A stretch of 40,347 bases of DNA from an uncultured Collinsella sp. (GCA_905208635.1 CAJLPX010000018.1:1-40347), one strand, 5' to 3'; shown: positions 8,536 to 17,903, counted from the first letter of the stretch. Made by a program: numbers and translations. Notes: generated from the sequence alone by a model not told the origin.

Positions 8536-10677
8536 ATGGCAAGGAAAAAGCGAATAACATTAATCCTAATCATTCTTTCAACCCTACTGCTCGCTGGGCC
8601 CGGTGTGGTTGATATCGCGAACGCAGAACCCATAAGCTCCTCTATCCCTACTGATATTGAGAGGCAATCCGTCCCCTCGACTCTTTCTCCTTCCGATTCA
8701 ATCGATGATGGTCCTGCTCAAGAATCCGTTAAATGGAATCTGGGTTGGAATTCGTTTGACGGCAACTGGTTCTATGTGGATTCAGTCAATCCGGTCTCGT
8801 TGCATTCTGGCTGGCTCTATACCAATGGGGCCTGGTACTGGCTCGATCCCTCGACGCACGCCATGGCCATCGGGCTCCATGAGTGCAATGGCTCCGCATA
8901 CTGGTTCAATGGCTCCGGCGCGATGGCGACCGGATGGGTGCTCGACGGCGGGACCTGGTACTACGCGACGGGCTCAGGCGCGCTGGCCTCCGGCTGGCTC
9001 AACCTAAACGGTGCGTGGTACTGGCTCGATCCCTCGACGCACGCCATGGCGACGGGCTTTCACGAGTGCAACGGCTCCCTGTACTGGTTTAATTCGTCCG
9101 GCGCGATGGCGACCGGTTGGGTGCTCGACGGCGGGACCTGGTACTACGCGACGGGCTCCGGCGCGCTGGCGCGCGGCCCCGTATCCGTCGGCGGCGTGCC
9201 CTACTGCTTCGACGCCCGGACGGGGGCCATGCTGACGGGTTACCAGACTGATGCGCAGGGCGTCCGCCGCTACTTCGGCAGCTGCGGCCCTCTTAACGGC
9301 TGGGGCTTCGTCGACGGCTCCTGGTACTGGTTCGCTGACGGTATCGCCTCGACCGGCTGGCTTTACACCGGCGGCTCCTGGTACTGGCTCGACCCCGACG
9401 CGGGCGGCGCCATGGTGACGGGCCTCCACGCGTGCAACGGCTCAGCGTACTGGTTCAGCGCCTCCGGCGCGATGGCGACCGGATGGGTCCTCGACGGCGG
9501 GACCTGGTACTACGCGACTGGCTCCGGCGCCCTCGCCTCCGGCTGGCTCAACCTAAACGGTGCGTGGTACTGGCTCGATCCCTCGACGCACGCCATGGCC
9601 ACGGGCGTTCAAACTATCGGATCATGTGAATACATATTTAATAGTACCGGCAAGATGATGGCTAATTGCTGGTCAAACGGTGATGGGTCTTGGATGTATC
9701 ATTCGTCATCCAGCGGCGCAATTGACCTTAAAGGCATCATGACCGATTCGGGAATCCAGCTGATTGACGACGACGGTAATGCCAGAACTGGTTGGATTGA
9801 GAGTCAGGGTGCTCGATATTATTGTTCTGCTAGTGGAGTAATTCTGACTGGGTGGCAGCAAATTGCTGGGTCTTGGTATTACTTTAACCCGGATGGTCGA
9901 ATGGCGACCGGCTGGCTTAACGATGGCAGCAACTGGTACTGGCTGGATTCCGCTTCTGGCGCGATGAAAACGGGATGGCTTTCCCTTGGGGGCACATGGT
10001 ATTACCTTGATGCCGCACGTGGGGGAGTAATGTTGAGCAACGGTTGGTATTGGATCGGCTCTACTGACTACAAGTTCAGTTCATCCGGCGCAATGGTTGG
10101 CGCTTGGGTCGATGTCCCGTGCTATTTGCAGTACCCGGAACTTCCTACTGGCTGTGAGTCGGTTGCCCTTACAAACTTGCTTAACTACTATGGTTTCGGT
10201 TTAGGTAAGACGATTATTGCGGATTATTACTTGCCCAAGGGAAGCAACGGCAACTTTGTTACCGCCTTTGATGGCAACCCAAGGCGTAGCAGCGGGGGTC
10301 TCATGGGATGCGTCGCCCCTGCGATTACTATTGCTGGTAATAACTTTCTGCGCGCTGCGGGAAGTATCATGCAGGCAAAAGACGTTTCTTTCTCGTCAAT
10401 TTCTTCCATTAAGAACAGACTGACCTGTGGACAACCTGTTGAGATGTGGAATACCGAATGGGGAAGTTGGCCAGGAGGCCGTTATGCTGCTCGTTGGTAT
10501 AACGGGCATTCCTATGGTCTGTGGGGCGGTAATCATGCCGTAGTCCTTAAAGGCTATGATGACGAGCAGGGAATTGTCTATCTTTCGGATTCGATTAACG
10601 GCAATGTTACGCGAAATGCCCAGGTGTTCTTCGGCACGTGGCAACAGATGGATAGCCAGGCTGTGGTAATTGAATAG
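8536..10677 (+). CDS. Secreted repeat protein with C-terminal C39-like cysteine peptidase domain
   Basis: The 713-residue product has a signal peptide (MARKKRITLILIILSTLLL, cleavage near the NAEP at about 31). Choline-binding-type repeats run from about residue 70 to 525, and the last 185 residues look like a Peptidase_C39_2 family module. The catalytic Cys is in PTGCESVALTNLLNYYG near residue 538, the His in GGNHAVVLKGYDD near 665, and an Asp in VYLSDSINGN near 683. The enzyme should act outside the cell on peptides or peptidoglycan stems; the family is functionally diverse, so the substrate is open. A GGGGG-type ribosome site lies close to ATG 8536. Repeats at about 8826-9602 are GC-rich and share the 542-base identical block with the lysozyme gene, whereas both ends of the gene are AT-rich. 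A perfect bidirectional terminator follows. Confidence 0.88.
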   Translation: MARKKRITLILIILSTLLLAGPGVVDIANAEPISSSIPTDIERQSVPSTLSPSDSIDDGPAQESVKWNLGWNSFDGNWFYVDSVNPVSLHSGWLYTNGAWYWLDPSTHAMAIGLHECNGSAYWFNGSGAMATGWVLDGGTWYYATGSGALASGWLNLNGAWYWLDPSTHAMATGFHECNGSLYWFNSSGAMATGWVLDGGTWYYATGSGALARGPVSVGGVPYCFDARTGAMLTGYQTDAQGVRRYFGSCGPLNGWGFVDGSWYWFADGIASTGWLYTGGSWYWLDPDAGGAMVTGLHACNGSAYWFSASGAMATGWVLDGGTWYYATGSGALASGWLNLNGAWYWLDPSTHAMATGVQTIGSCEYIFNSTGKMMANCWSNGDGSWMYHSSSSGAIDLKGIMTDSGIQLIDDDGNARTGWIESQGARYYCSASGVILTGWQQIAGSWYYFNPDGRMATGWLNDGSNWYWLDSASGAMKTGWLSLGGTWYYLDAARGGVMLSNGWYWIGSTDYKFSSSGAMVGAWVDVPCYLQYPELPTGCESVALTNLLNYYGFGLGKTIIADYYLPKGSNGNFVTAFDGNPRRSSGGLMGCVAPAITIAGNNFLRAAGSIMQAKDVSFSSISSIKNRLTCGQPVEMWNTEWGSWPGGRYAARWYNGHSYGLWGGNHAVVLKGYDDEQGIVYLSDSINGNVTRNAQVFFGTWQQMDSQAVVIE
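9061..9602 (+). repeat. 542-base direct repeat, copy 2
   Basis: Second copy of the block at 7647-8188. A subsegment running from GCCTCCGGCTGG through the ACGCACGCCATGGC stretch occurs a third time just upstream (about 8985-9050), so this gene also contains internal near-identical repeats. Confidence 0.85.
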
Positions 10678-10687
10678 CCATGATGCT

Positions 10688-10724
10688 AAAAGGGGAGAGC
10701 TCGTCGAGCTCTCCCCTTTTACTA
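10688..10724. terminator. Bidirectional rho-independent terminator
   Basis: AAAAGGGGAGAGCTCG and its exact reverse complement CGAGCTCTCCCCTTTT flank a single T, giving a perfect 16-base inverted repeat with A- and T-runs at the two ends. It lies between the converging C39-type gene and the LicB-like permease gene and should serve both strands. Confidence 0.85.
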
Positions 10725-10738
10725 TATTGTTAATCAAG

Positions 10739-11680
10739 CTACGCCGTCTTATTACGTCCAAATAGTTCGTCCCAGTTACTAGCTGCCAAAACTGTTCCGC
10801 ATACAATTACAACGCAGCAGATTACGGATGCCATATCGGGAATTGTTCCAAGCAAGATCAGGCCAAAGACCACCGACCATGCCGAATAGGAGATATTCAG
10901 AGCCATCGCACGCGCTGCTCCGATTGCCGCAATCCCCTTGTAATAGAACAGATAGGATGCAGTTCCTGCGAGTCCGGCGAGTGCAATAATCAATGTAGGC
11001 ATGCTCGGGATGGCACCCAGCGTGAAATGCCATGCTCCGAAGAGGGGGAGTACAAGCACTCCATAAACAAGCGCACTTGTAGTTTCGCGGATTTGCAAAG
11101 CCGTTTCGTCATCAACGGCATCATCTTTCATTCCCCATGCGCACAGCACCGCTTCGGATCCCCATCCGATAACAGCAAGCACCGCGCCGAGTAAGCCGAG
11201 GGGGGCATTTGCAATCTCGCTCGATCCGGCCGATAGATAGCCCATCGTCATTACGCCGCAAAGAGCAACGAGAAGGGAAAGAATCTGTCCTTTGCCCATT
11301 TTCTCCTTCAGCAGCACGAAAGAAAGGAATGCTCCGACAGCGGGATAGAAGGCGGATATAATTGCCGTGTAGGCTGCTCCGATATTATTAATCGCCAATA
11401 CGTATCCGGTCATTCCGATAGGTCCACCGAGCAGTGCGCCGGCGATGACGACCTTGCCCGAACGAGTTTTAAGTGCAGCGAGCGTGTCTTTTAATCTGCC
11501 TCGAACTCCCATGTACCCAAAGAGCCAGATCGCACAGAAGGCATCATGGAGAAAAGATCCCGCAATGGAGGCACATGCAAGCGCTTCCGCCGATCCAATA
11601 TAGGGCGCGAGCGCCAAACCGATTCCAAGTATTACTGTATCAAGGCCCCAAAGAAGACCGCTAAAAAAGCCGAATTGCAT
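10739..11680 (-). CDS. licB: LicB-like choline permease (DMT/EamA family)
   Basis: This 313-residue protein is almost entirely hydrophobic, with about ten membrane segments in two EamA-type halves (for example YIGSAEALACASIAGSFLHD and a GLAGTASYLFYYKGIAAIGA region). That is the layout and length of drug/metabolite superfamily permeases, including LicB, the choline importer of phosphocholine-decorating bacteria. The assignment to choline rests mainly on context: its ATG lies two bases after the stop of the fused LicC-LicA gene, with AAGGTGAG serving as ribosome site inside the end of that gene, so the pair is translationally coupled. A nucleoside- or ethanolamine-type substrate cannot be excluded. 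Transcription should start upstream of the LicCA gene and stop at the hairpin at 10688-10724. Confidence 0.8.
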   Translation of the reverse strand: MQFGFFSGLLWGLDTVILGIGLALAPYIGSAEALACASIAGSFLHDAFCAIWLFGYMGVRGRLKDTLAALKTRSGKVVIAGALLGGPIGMTGYVLAINNIGAAYTAIISAFYPAVGAFLSFVLLKEKMGKGQILSLLVALCGVMTMGYLSAGSSEIANAPLGLLGAVLAVIGWGSEAVLCAWGMKDDAVDDETALQIRETTSALVYGVLVLPLFGAWHFTLGAIPSMPTLIIALAGLAGTASYLFYYKGIAAIGAARAMALNISYSAWSVVFGLILLGTIPDMASVICCVVIVCGTVLAASNWDELFGRNKTA

Positions 11681-11682
11681 CG

Positions 11683-13455
11683 TTACTCACCTTTTCGATA
11701 GATCTCCAGTGCCTTTTTAAGGTATTTGGCACTGTAATTGAAGTAGATATAGAGCCATTCGCCTACGAAGTCGCCTTCGGCTTCTTTCAGAAGAGACCAG
11801 AGGTACCAGCACCATCCTGCAAGGGCAATGTGCGCATAGTTATGTGCAACTTCGTTGTTTGTTGCCTTGCGCCCAAAATATGCATCAAGCGCGCGGTCGA
11901 CTTCATCTTCGGAAAGCTCGCAGCAGACACTGCACGTTCCAAAATCGTTTGCATAATCGCTCATGCCAGCATATTCCCAGTCAATGAGATAGTACTTGTC
12001 GTTTTCATCGATAAGGAAATTGAGGTAAAAGAAGTCATTGTGACAAAGGCATTTGGGCGCATTGTCGGCCTGGACAAAGTGCTCCAATTCATCGATTTCG
12101 GCGGCCATTTCCCTGTAGCCTGGAATGTCGATAGGGCCTTTTTCCAGAAGAAGTGATTCGTAGCGCTTCGCTTCGAGGTAGAAGTCAAATTCGGTTTCGA
12201 CATTTGCACCGCTCTCGTGAAGCGAACGACACATCTGCATCATTCGATTCATTTGGGCATCATCATGCGGATCAGGCTGCTTTGCGTTGGGTACAAACTT
12301 CGAAATTTTCCAACCGCGCTTTGGGTCCTCATGAATGAACGTGTCGTCAAGGCCGAGTTCCTTGGCCTTTTTAAGTGCGGCTACTTCTCCATTTCTGTTA
12401 ATAAGCAGTTCGGTCCCGACTCCCGGATGGCGGTAAACGTACTCTCCGTCATTGGTTCTAAAGTGGCACGATAGATTCGTAAGACCTTGTTTAAGGGGAT
12501 AAACGTCGTGAATCTCTGATTTGGAGCAGCCGAGCACTTGCTCGATGTTATCGAAAATATCGGAGTCAACGTTTTCGATAAAATGCGGATCAAAGGCACG
12601 CAGTTCATCAAGAGAATCGAATTCGTTGATCTCGCCCTCAGGATACTTTTTGATCACCATATCGAGCTCCTTGATGTGCTCGATATATAGATCTTCCCAA
12701 AGCTTGTCCGTTGTTTCGGGCTTGTTATATTCCGTTTCGAGAATCTGCTTAAATGCAAGCGAGAAGGCTTTATCAAAGTAGACATGTCCGAGCATATACC
12801 AAGCATCGGAACCGCCAATCGTAACATTGGTGATTCTGTCCATTGCTCCGGTTTGAATGCACCATTCTTTGGTGGCGCCTTCAGCATATTGAGCAGAATA
12901 AAATGCTTTCCAAACGTATGCTTCAAACGGATTGTTTAGAAGGTAATCATCGCTTGAACAAATATAGGTGTTGCCAAGCCGCTCTTTTACGCACATAAGC
13001 GATGCGTGGTTATTTTTGGATGCATATTCGTTGTTGACGACAATCGAAACGCCGAACTTGCTTTCGAGATAGAAGAAATACTCTTTTTTATAGCCGACAA
13101 CGACGGTGATATTGCTGATACCTGCGTCTTGCAGCTGCCTAATCTGTCGCTCAATGAGGATCTCACCACGTACTTTTAAAAGGCCTTTGGGCTTTTCATA
13201 CGAAATGGGAGCAAAGCGGCTCGAAAGCCCCGCAGCCAATATCACTGCGTTTTCAACCTTATAGGGATGAAGCGCTTCGTAACCGCCGTCGGTTAGGCTG
13301 TCCGATTCGAGAAGCCCCTCATTCGTAAGCTCTTTATTCGCTGCGTTTACTGATCCAAGTGAAAGGCCGGTGCGCTCGGCAACTTCTCGCTGGCTGGCAT
13401 ATGGGTTCTTTAGGTATTCGTACAGAACTGTAAAGTTACGCTTGGTCAGTTCCAC
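11683..13455 (-). CDS. licC/licA fusion: Fused wHTH / LicC cytidylyltransferase / LicA choline kinase
   Basis: The preferred start is GTG 13455, with GGAGG six bases upstream (590 residues); a TTG at 13521 would add 22 residues but has no ribosome site. Residues about 1-65 form a winged helix (LTKRNFTVLYEYLKNPYASQ, then REVAERTGLSLGSVNAANKE). Residues about 70-290 are a nucleotidyltransferase with AVILAAGLSSRF and EKPKGLLKVRGE, matching LicC-type CTP:phosphocholine cytidylyltransferases. Residues about 310-590 are a choline/aminoglycoside-type kinase with HNDFFYLNF near 472 and YLIDWEYAG near 488, matching LicA. One polypeptide would therefore phosphorylate choline and activate it to CDP-choline, and the wHTH may let it regulate its own operon. 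In pneumococcus LicA and LicC are separate proteins. Ethanolamine or another amino-alcohol is an alternative substrate. Confidence 0.88.
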   Translation of the reverse strand: MELTKRNFTVLYEYLKNPYASQREVAERTGLSLGSVNAANKELTNEGLLESDSLTDGGYEALHPYKVENAVILAAGLSSRFAPISYEKPKGLLKVRGEILIERQIRQLQDAGISNITVVVGYKKEYFFYLESKFGVSIVVNNEYASKNNHASLMCVKERLGNTYICSSDDYLLNNPFEAYVWKAFYSAQYAEGATKEWCIQTGAMDRITNVTIGGSDAWYMLGHVYFDKAFSLAFKQILETEYNKPETTDKLWEDLYIEHIKELDMVIKKYPEGEINEFDSLDELRAFDPHFIENVDSDIFDNIEQVLGCSKSEIHDVYPLKQGLTNLSCHFRTNDGEYVYRHPGVGTELLINRNGEVAALKKAKELGLDDTFIHEDPKRGWKISKFVPNAKQPDPHDDAQMNRMMQMCRSLHESGANVETEFDFYLEAKRYESLLLEKGPIDIPGYREMAAEIDELEHFVQADNAPKCLCHNDFFYLNFLIDENDKYYLIDWEYAGMSDYANDFGTCSVCCELSEDEVDRALDAYFGRKATNNEVAHNYAHIALAGWCWYLWSLLKEAEGDFVGEWLYIYFNYSAKYLKKALEIYRKGE

Positions 13456-13492
13456 TGCAGGCCTCCAATTAAGATGTTCATTGCTTAGGAAA

Positions 13493-13521
13493 AGAATAGA
13501 ATGATTGAACGATATGTTCAA
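13493..13521 (-). promoter_or_regulatory. Candidate promoter of the lic operon
   Basis: On the minus strand TTGAAC (13521-13516) and TATTCT (13498-13493) are separated by exactly 17 bases, about 40 bases before the GTG start at 13455. The -35 hexamer lies inside a perfect inverted repeat. Confidence 0.5.
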
Positions 13522-13523
13522 TC
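13503..13523. promoter_or_regulatory. Inverted repeat, candidate operator of the lic operon
   Basis: GATTGAAC and GTTCAATC flank a five-base spacer (GATAT), giving an 8-base perfect dyad of operator size. It overlaps the -35 and spacer of the lic promoter and lies in the divergent region facing the repeat-protein pseudogene. The wHTH at the start of the LicCA protein is the obvious candidate binder; that link is inference. Confidence 0.5.
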
Positions 13524-13620
13524 AATTGTATTTTGCTACATAGACTGAACAGAAAGTAGCGAAAATCAATCTCGAAAGGTGGATTAAAATAACTAAATAG
13601 GATATCTGGGAGGGTCGCTT

Positions 13621-15791
13621 ATGTATCGATTCGAAAAGAAGGCCACGCTTGTTTGTGCTGCTGCGTCATTAATCACTGCTTGCTGCTTGCCCCTGAGTGC
13701 GAATGTCGCGTTTGCACAGGATTCCGTTGAGGCTCAGAGTATTGAGTCAAAAGCGGATTTTTCTTCTGTGGTTTCCGATGATTTGTAACCTGATAATTCT
13801 TCCGTCATAAAAGATGGCTGGCAACGAGACGAGTCGTCTGGAGTTTGGTATTACGGAAAAAACGGTAAACACCAAACTGGCTGGCTGCAAAGCGGGGGCT
13901 ATTGGTATTGGCTTGATCCGGCCAATGATGGTGCAATGCAGACAGGTTATTTCAATGTGACCGATGCTGGCGGATCGACTGCTTCGTTTTATGCGAATGA
14001 CGGCAATGCCGCAACGCCTTTTGGCGCGCTATATCAGAACTGCTGGCTACGTAACTCAGATGGAAATTGGTTTTATGCCAATGCTGGAGGCGATTTAGCT
14101 GCTGATTGGTTTTATCAAGACGGCACATGGTATTACCTGGATCCTGCCACCCATATAATGCAGGTTGGTTTTGTCGACCTCGGGAGCGGGAAATACTATT
14201 TAGATGCCACTGGTGCTATGAAAACCGGCTGGATTCTCGTTGACGGGAATTGGTACTGGGCATATCCATCGGGCGCACTTGCTTCGTCATGGCAGACGAT
14301 AGGTGGGACTCGCTATTATTTTGACTCTCAGACGCTGGCTATGTTCAAAGGTCGTCACGAGATCGATGGAAGTACCTACATTTTTGGCGACTATGGCCTC
14401 GTAAATGGATGGTTCAAAGATGGAGTAGATTGGTATTACTGCTCTAATGGTATTGCGGTCACTGGCTGGCAACTCGTTAACGGAACCTGGTATTATCTCG
14501 ATCCGGCTTCCGACGGCAAAATGTCTGTTGGGTATTTAGACCTTGGCAATGCAGCATATTATTTGAATTCGAATGGGACTATGGCTATTGGTTGGGCTCA
14601 GTCCGAGGACGGCTGGTATTTTGCCTCTGAATCTGGCGCGCTTATTTCTGGCTGGTATAAAGAGGGCGTGAGTTGGTATTACCTGGACCCTGCTAGCCAT
14701 CTCATGAAAACGGGCTTATTTGAGGTGGGCGGCAACGATTGTTTCGCAAACCTGAGCGGTAGACTTGTGGTGTCAAGCTGGATTACCGTTAAAGACGGCG
14801 TAGAAAGATATGCCGATGGCAATGGATATCTTTGCAAAGATGTGATCCGCGAAAACGGTACTATCCTAAAAACAGCTGGAGCTGATGGCTGGCGGGTTGC
14901 GTCCGGTTGGGTTAATGTTGCAAATCAAAGGTTTTATGCTGAGCCCGGAACGGGCGTCATTCATCGTGGATGGCTGCAGATTGATGGCGATTGGTATTGG
15001 CTTGATGCCGATTCTGGTGCGATGAAAACTGGATGGGTTTTACTGACGGTGCATGGTATTACCTAAACGCCGACGGAAAAATGGCAACTGGTTGGAAATG
15101 CCTCAATGGAACATGGTATTACCTTGACTCCAACGGCAGCATGCATGTTGGCTGGCTTAAAGATTCGGGTAAGTGGTATTGGCTAGACGGCAGCGGTGCT
15201 ATGGCAACAGGCGCAAGAACCATCGATGGCGTGCGTCGAATTTTCTGTAGCGATGGCCAGTGCGACAAGGTTGGCTGGCAAAATCCTCCGCAGTATCCCC
15301 AGGTCAGCTCTTGGACTGTTCAGTTGCCTAGCTACTGCACTGGCTACTTTACCTATGTGACTCCTTCTCGCATTTCTGTCGAAGCGACGCGGGAAGATTG
15401 CGTGAATGCCTTTATTCAGCGTGCTTACGAATATATCGGTACGCAATATATTGAGCCTTGGTCTACCGCTCCCGGCGGGGCTGTTGATTGCTCTGGTTTT
15501 GTCTTGCAATGTCTTTATGCTACTGGCATGGATATGGGTGTTTACAACCCTTATAACCATCGCTGGGATCCAAGCCAAACCTACAATTCGATGAATTGGT
15601 ATCGAAGCAACATCTTTATGCCCGTGAGCACCAGCTCGATTCAGCGTGGCGATGTGATTTATTATCGCGGGCATATCGCAATCGCACTTGGCGGCGGTAT
15701 GATGATTGACTCCTGGCCTCATCAGGGTGTCGGTATTCATCCCGTCAGCGCTAGGGGAAATGTGATCGGCGCAGCCCGTCCGTTTATCTAA
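13621..15791 (+). pseudogene. Broken choline-binding-type repeat protein with NlpC/P60 domain
   Basis: ATG 13621 has a strong ribosome site (GGGAGGG) and encodes a signal peptide (MYRFEKKATLVCAAASLITA). The frame meets TAA at 13786 after 55 codons, then continues open in the same frame through wall-binding repeats to 15066. A second lesion lies near 15038-15041: restoring one T to the T4 run joins the frame to the rest (repeats, then residues ending at 15791). Repaired, the protein would be about 723 residues, the same size as its neighbours. The end carries an NlpC/P60 peptidoglycan peptidase domain: VDCSGFVLQCLYATG for the Cys and GDVIYYRGHIAIALGGG for the His. Two independent lesions argue for decay rather than a programmed event. 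A fragment starting at 13936 could still be translated but would lack a signal peptide. Sequencing error in one lesion cannot be excluded. Confidence 0.85.
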
Positions 15792-15833
15792 TTGATTCCT
15801 TGTAAGACAGTCGGTACCGGTTGGGGGCCTGAA

Positions 15834-17903
15834 ATGAATGCTCGGATTGATCATCGAATTTGCTGGCGAGCAATCGGCTTGGTGCTACTATCCGCCTCGC
15901 TCTCGGTTTTCGCCCCCGCGTTTTCTTGCACTGCTTATGCCGTGGAAGAGGGGGCGGATAACGATATCGTAGAGCGCGACTCGACGGAAGGGTCGGGTGC
16001 TTTTGTCGGCGGCGGTCTCGCTCAAGATTCCAACGATTATGCTGGCAAAACAGCGGAAGATTCGAATCCACAGGTTGTCGAAAGCCAAGACTCGTCGACG
16101 ACGGAAAAACTATCTGGATGGCAATGGGACGGTTTGTCCTGGTATTACTATCTTGACGACTGCCGTTTGACCGGAATGCAGAATGTTGACGGCTCGTTGT
16201 TTTATTTGGACCCCGCTCGTGACGGCGCGATGAGTTGCGGCTGGATTTTTACTGACAATAAGTGGTATTACGCGAGTCCATCAGGCGCTTTGGCAAATGG
16301 TTGGCAGCTTATCGGAGGCCAATGGTACTGGTTTGACTCCCTTGACGGCTGTTCCATGGTTACTGGGCGACGTGTTATCGATGGGCATCCTTATCTTCTT
16401 GGAACCTATGGACTGATTAATGGATGGTGTCTTGATAACGGTTTATGGTATTGGGGTAGCAATGGTGAAGTCTTAACCGGTTGGCTTCAAACTGGCAATA
16501 ACTGGTATTGGCTTGATCCCGCCAATGATGGTGCTATGTCTAGGGGAATCGTTTCCGTTGGCTCATCACGTTATTATTTATCGGATTCCGGTGCAATGGC
16601 TGTTGGTTGGGCGTTTGATGGTACGGACTGGTATTACGCAGACGGTTCCGGCGCACTTGCGTCGGGCTGGCGTTCGGTGAACGGCGCTTGGTATTGGCTC
16701 GATATCGCAAATGACAATAGAATGGTTACCGGCTTTTTTTCCATCGGATCGAATCGGTATCATTTTTCTTCAACGGGAGCGCTGTCACTCGGCTGGTTTA
16801 TGAGCGATGGAGACTGGTATTACGCTGAGCCATCTAATGCATCGGGTATTGTAAAGACGGGTTGGCTGAAGGACGGTAGCCAATACTATTATCTTGATCC
16901 TGCCGTCGACGGCAAAATGCTGCTCGGGCATTTTTCTGTAAATGGGAAAAGCTATTATGCAAAAGGCTCAGGCGCTGTTGCTTGTCGTGAATGGGTAGAT
17001 GTCCAGGACTCGGTTCAGGATGGTCCGTCTAAGGCTTTTGCTGGTTCTGACTGCTCGTTGTGCGGAACATTGCGCAATGGGAAGTTATTTACTTCAAACG
17101 GCGATGGCGAATTGGTCGAAGCGCGCGGTTTCGTGACGCTTGGTGGCTGCATTTTCTATGCTGATCCGACTAATGGCTCCTTGAGCGTCGGCTGGCAGAA
17201 CGTTAACGGAAAATGGTACTTCTTTGATGAGACCGCTGGCTATGCACGATCTGGCTGGCTGAGCAAGGATGGCTCCTGGTTCTATTTAGATCCATCTACT
17301 TACGTTATGAAAACCGGTTGGGTTGCCGTTAACGGATATTGGTATTACTTGAATTCGTCTGGTTATATGCAGACGGGATGGCTCAATTTGGGCGGCACCT
17401 GGTATTGGCTTGATGCTAGTGGGGCTATGGCTACTGGCTGGCGCGTTGTGGACGGATCCTGGAATTACTTCATGGCTAACGGCGCGTGGGTGTCAGACTA
17501 TATGGACGCTAAAGCTCAAAGTTATTCAAGTAATACAAATTGGCTGATACTTGTCGATACGTCGCGTTGTATCACGAGCATCTACACTGGGTCATGGAAT
17601 AATTGGTCCTTAAACCGTCGATATGTATGTTCGACGGGAAAAGCCAGTACGCCAACTGTGATAGGGGAGTACCAAGTCTACGGAAAGGGATACTCCTTTG
17701 GGCATGGATATACTTGCTATTACTACACACAGTTCTACGGTGATTATCTATTCCATTCTTCGCCCTACTACGTCAACAGTAACCGGGTGATGGATCCCAC
17801 GATGGGCGTTCCATCCTCTGCAGGATGTGTGCGCCTTGAGATCCAGAACGCAAAATGGATTTACGATAACATACCTTATGGAACAAAGGTTGTTACCTAT
17901 TGA
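15834..17903 (+). CDS. Secreted repeat protein with C-terminal L,D-transpeptidase (YkuD) domain
   Basis: The preferred start is ATG 15834 (GGGGG a few bases upstream; 689 residues); an in-frame TTG at 15792 would add 14 residues ahead of the signal peptide. The signal region is basic then hydrophobic (RAIGLVLLSASLSVFAPAFS). Choline-binding-type repeats fill about residues 95-560. The last 120 residues fit a YkuD L,D-transpeptidase: NWLILVDTSRCITSIYTG, GEYQVYGKGYSF, a His in LFHSSPYYV near 640, and the catalytic Cys in SSAGCVRLEIQNAKWIYDN near 663. The usual SHGC motif reads SAGC here, so the adjacent His is absent. It should form 3-3 cross-links or attach proteins to peptidoglycan while bound to wall glycan. 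It begins 42 bases after the pseudogene, so the two were probably co-transcribed. Confidence 0.9.
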   Translation: MNARIDHRICWRAIGLVLLSASLSVFAPAFSCTAYAVEEGADNDIVERDSTEGSGAFVGGGLAQDSNDYAGKTAEDSNPQVVESQDSSTTEKLSGWQWDGLSWYYYLDDCRLTGMQNVDGSLFYLDPARDGAMSCGWIFTDNKWYYASPSGALANGWQLIGGQWYWFDSLDGCSMVTGRRVIDGHPYLLGTYGLINGWCLDNGLWYWGSNGEVLTGWLQTGNNWYWLDPANDGAMSRGIVSVGSSRYYLSDSGAMAVGWAFDGTDWYYADGSGALASGWRSVNGAWYWLDIANDNRMVTGFFSIGSNRYHFSSTGALSLGWFMSDGDWYYAEPSNASGIVKTGWLKDGSQYYYLDPAVDGKMLLGHFSVNGKSYYAKGSGAVACREWVDVQDSVQDGPSKAFAGSDCSLCGTLRNGKLFTSNGDGELVEARGFVTLGGCIFYADPTNGSLSVGWQNVNGKWYFFDETAGYARSGWLSKDGSWFYLDPSTYVMKTGWVAVNGYWYYLNSSGYMQTGWLNLGGTWYWLDASGAMATGWRVVDGSWNYFMANGAWVSDYMDAKAQSYSSNTNWLILVDTSRCITSIYTGSWNNWSLNRRYVCSTGKASTPTVIGEYQVYGKGYSFGHGYTCYYYTQFYGDYLFHSSPYYVNSNRVMDPTMGVPSSAGCVRLEIQNAKWIYDNIPYGTKVVTY

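Noticed and set aside
6702..10677. Prophage lysis module, because of the GH25 lysozyme with choline-binding repeats
   Set aside because: No holin, structural or integrase genes are nearby; the protein has a signal peptide and paralogs with other modules.
13786..13788. In-frame TAA as a recoding signal
   Set aside because: No recoding structure is apparent, TAA is rarely recoded, and a second independent frameshift lies downstream, so decay is simpler.
2889..17500. Regularly spaced repeated DNA that could suggest a CRISPR array
   Set aside because: The repeats are in-frame coding repeats of about 60 bases without constant spacers; they encode wall-binding units.
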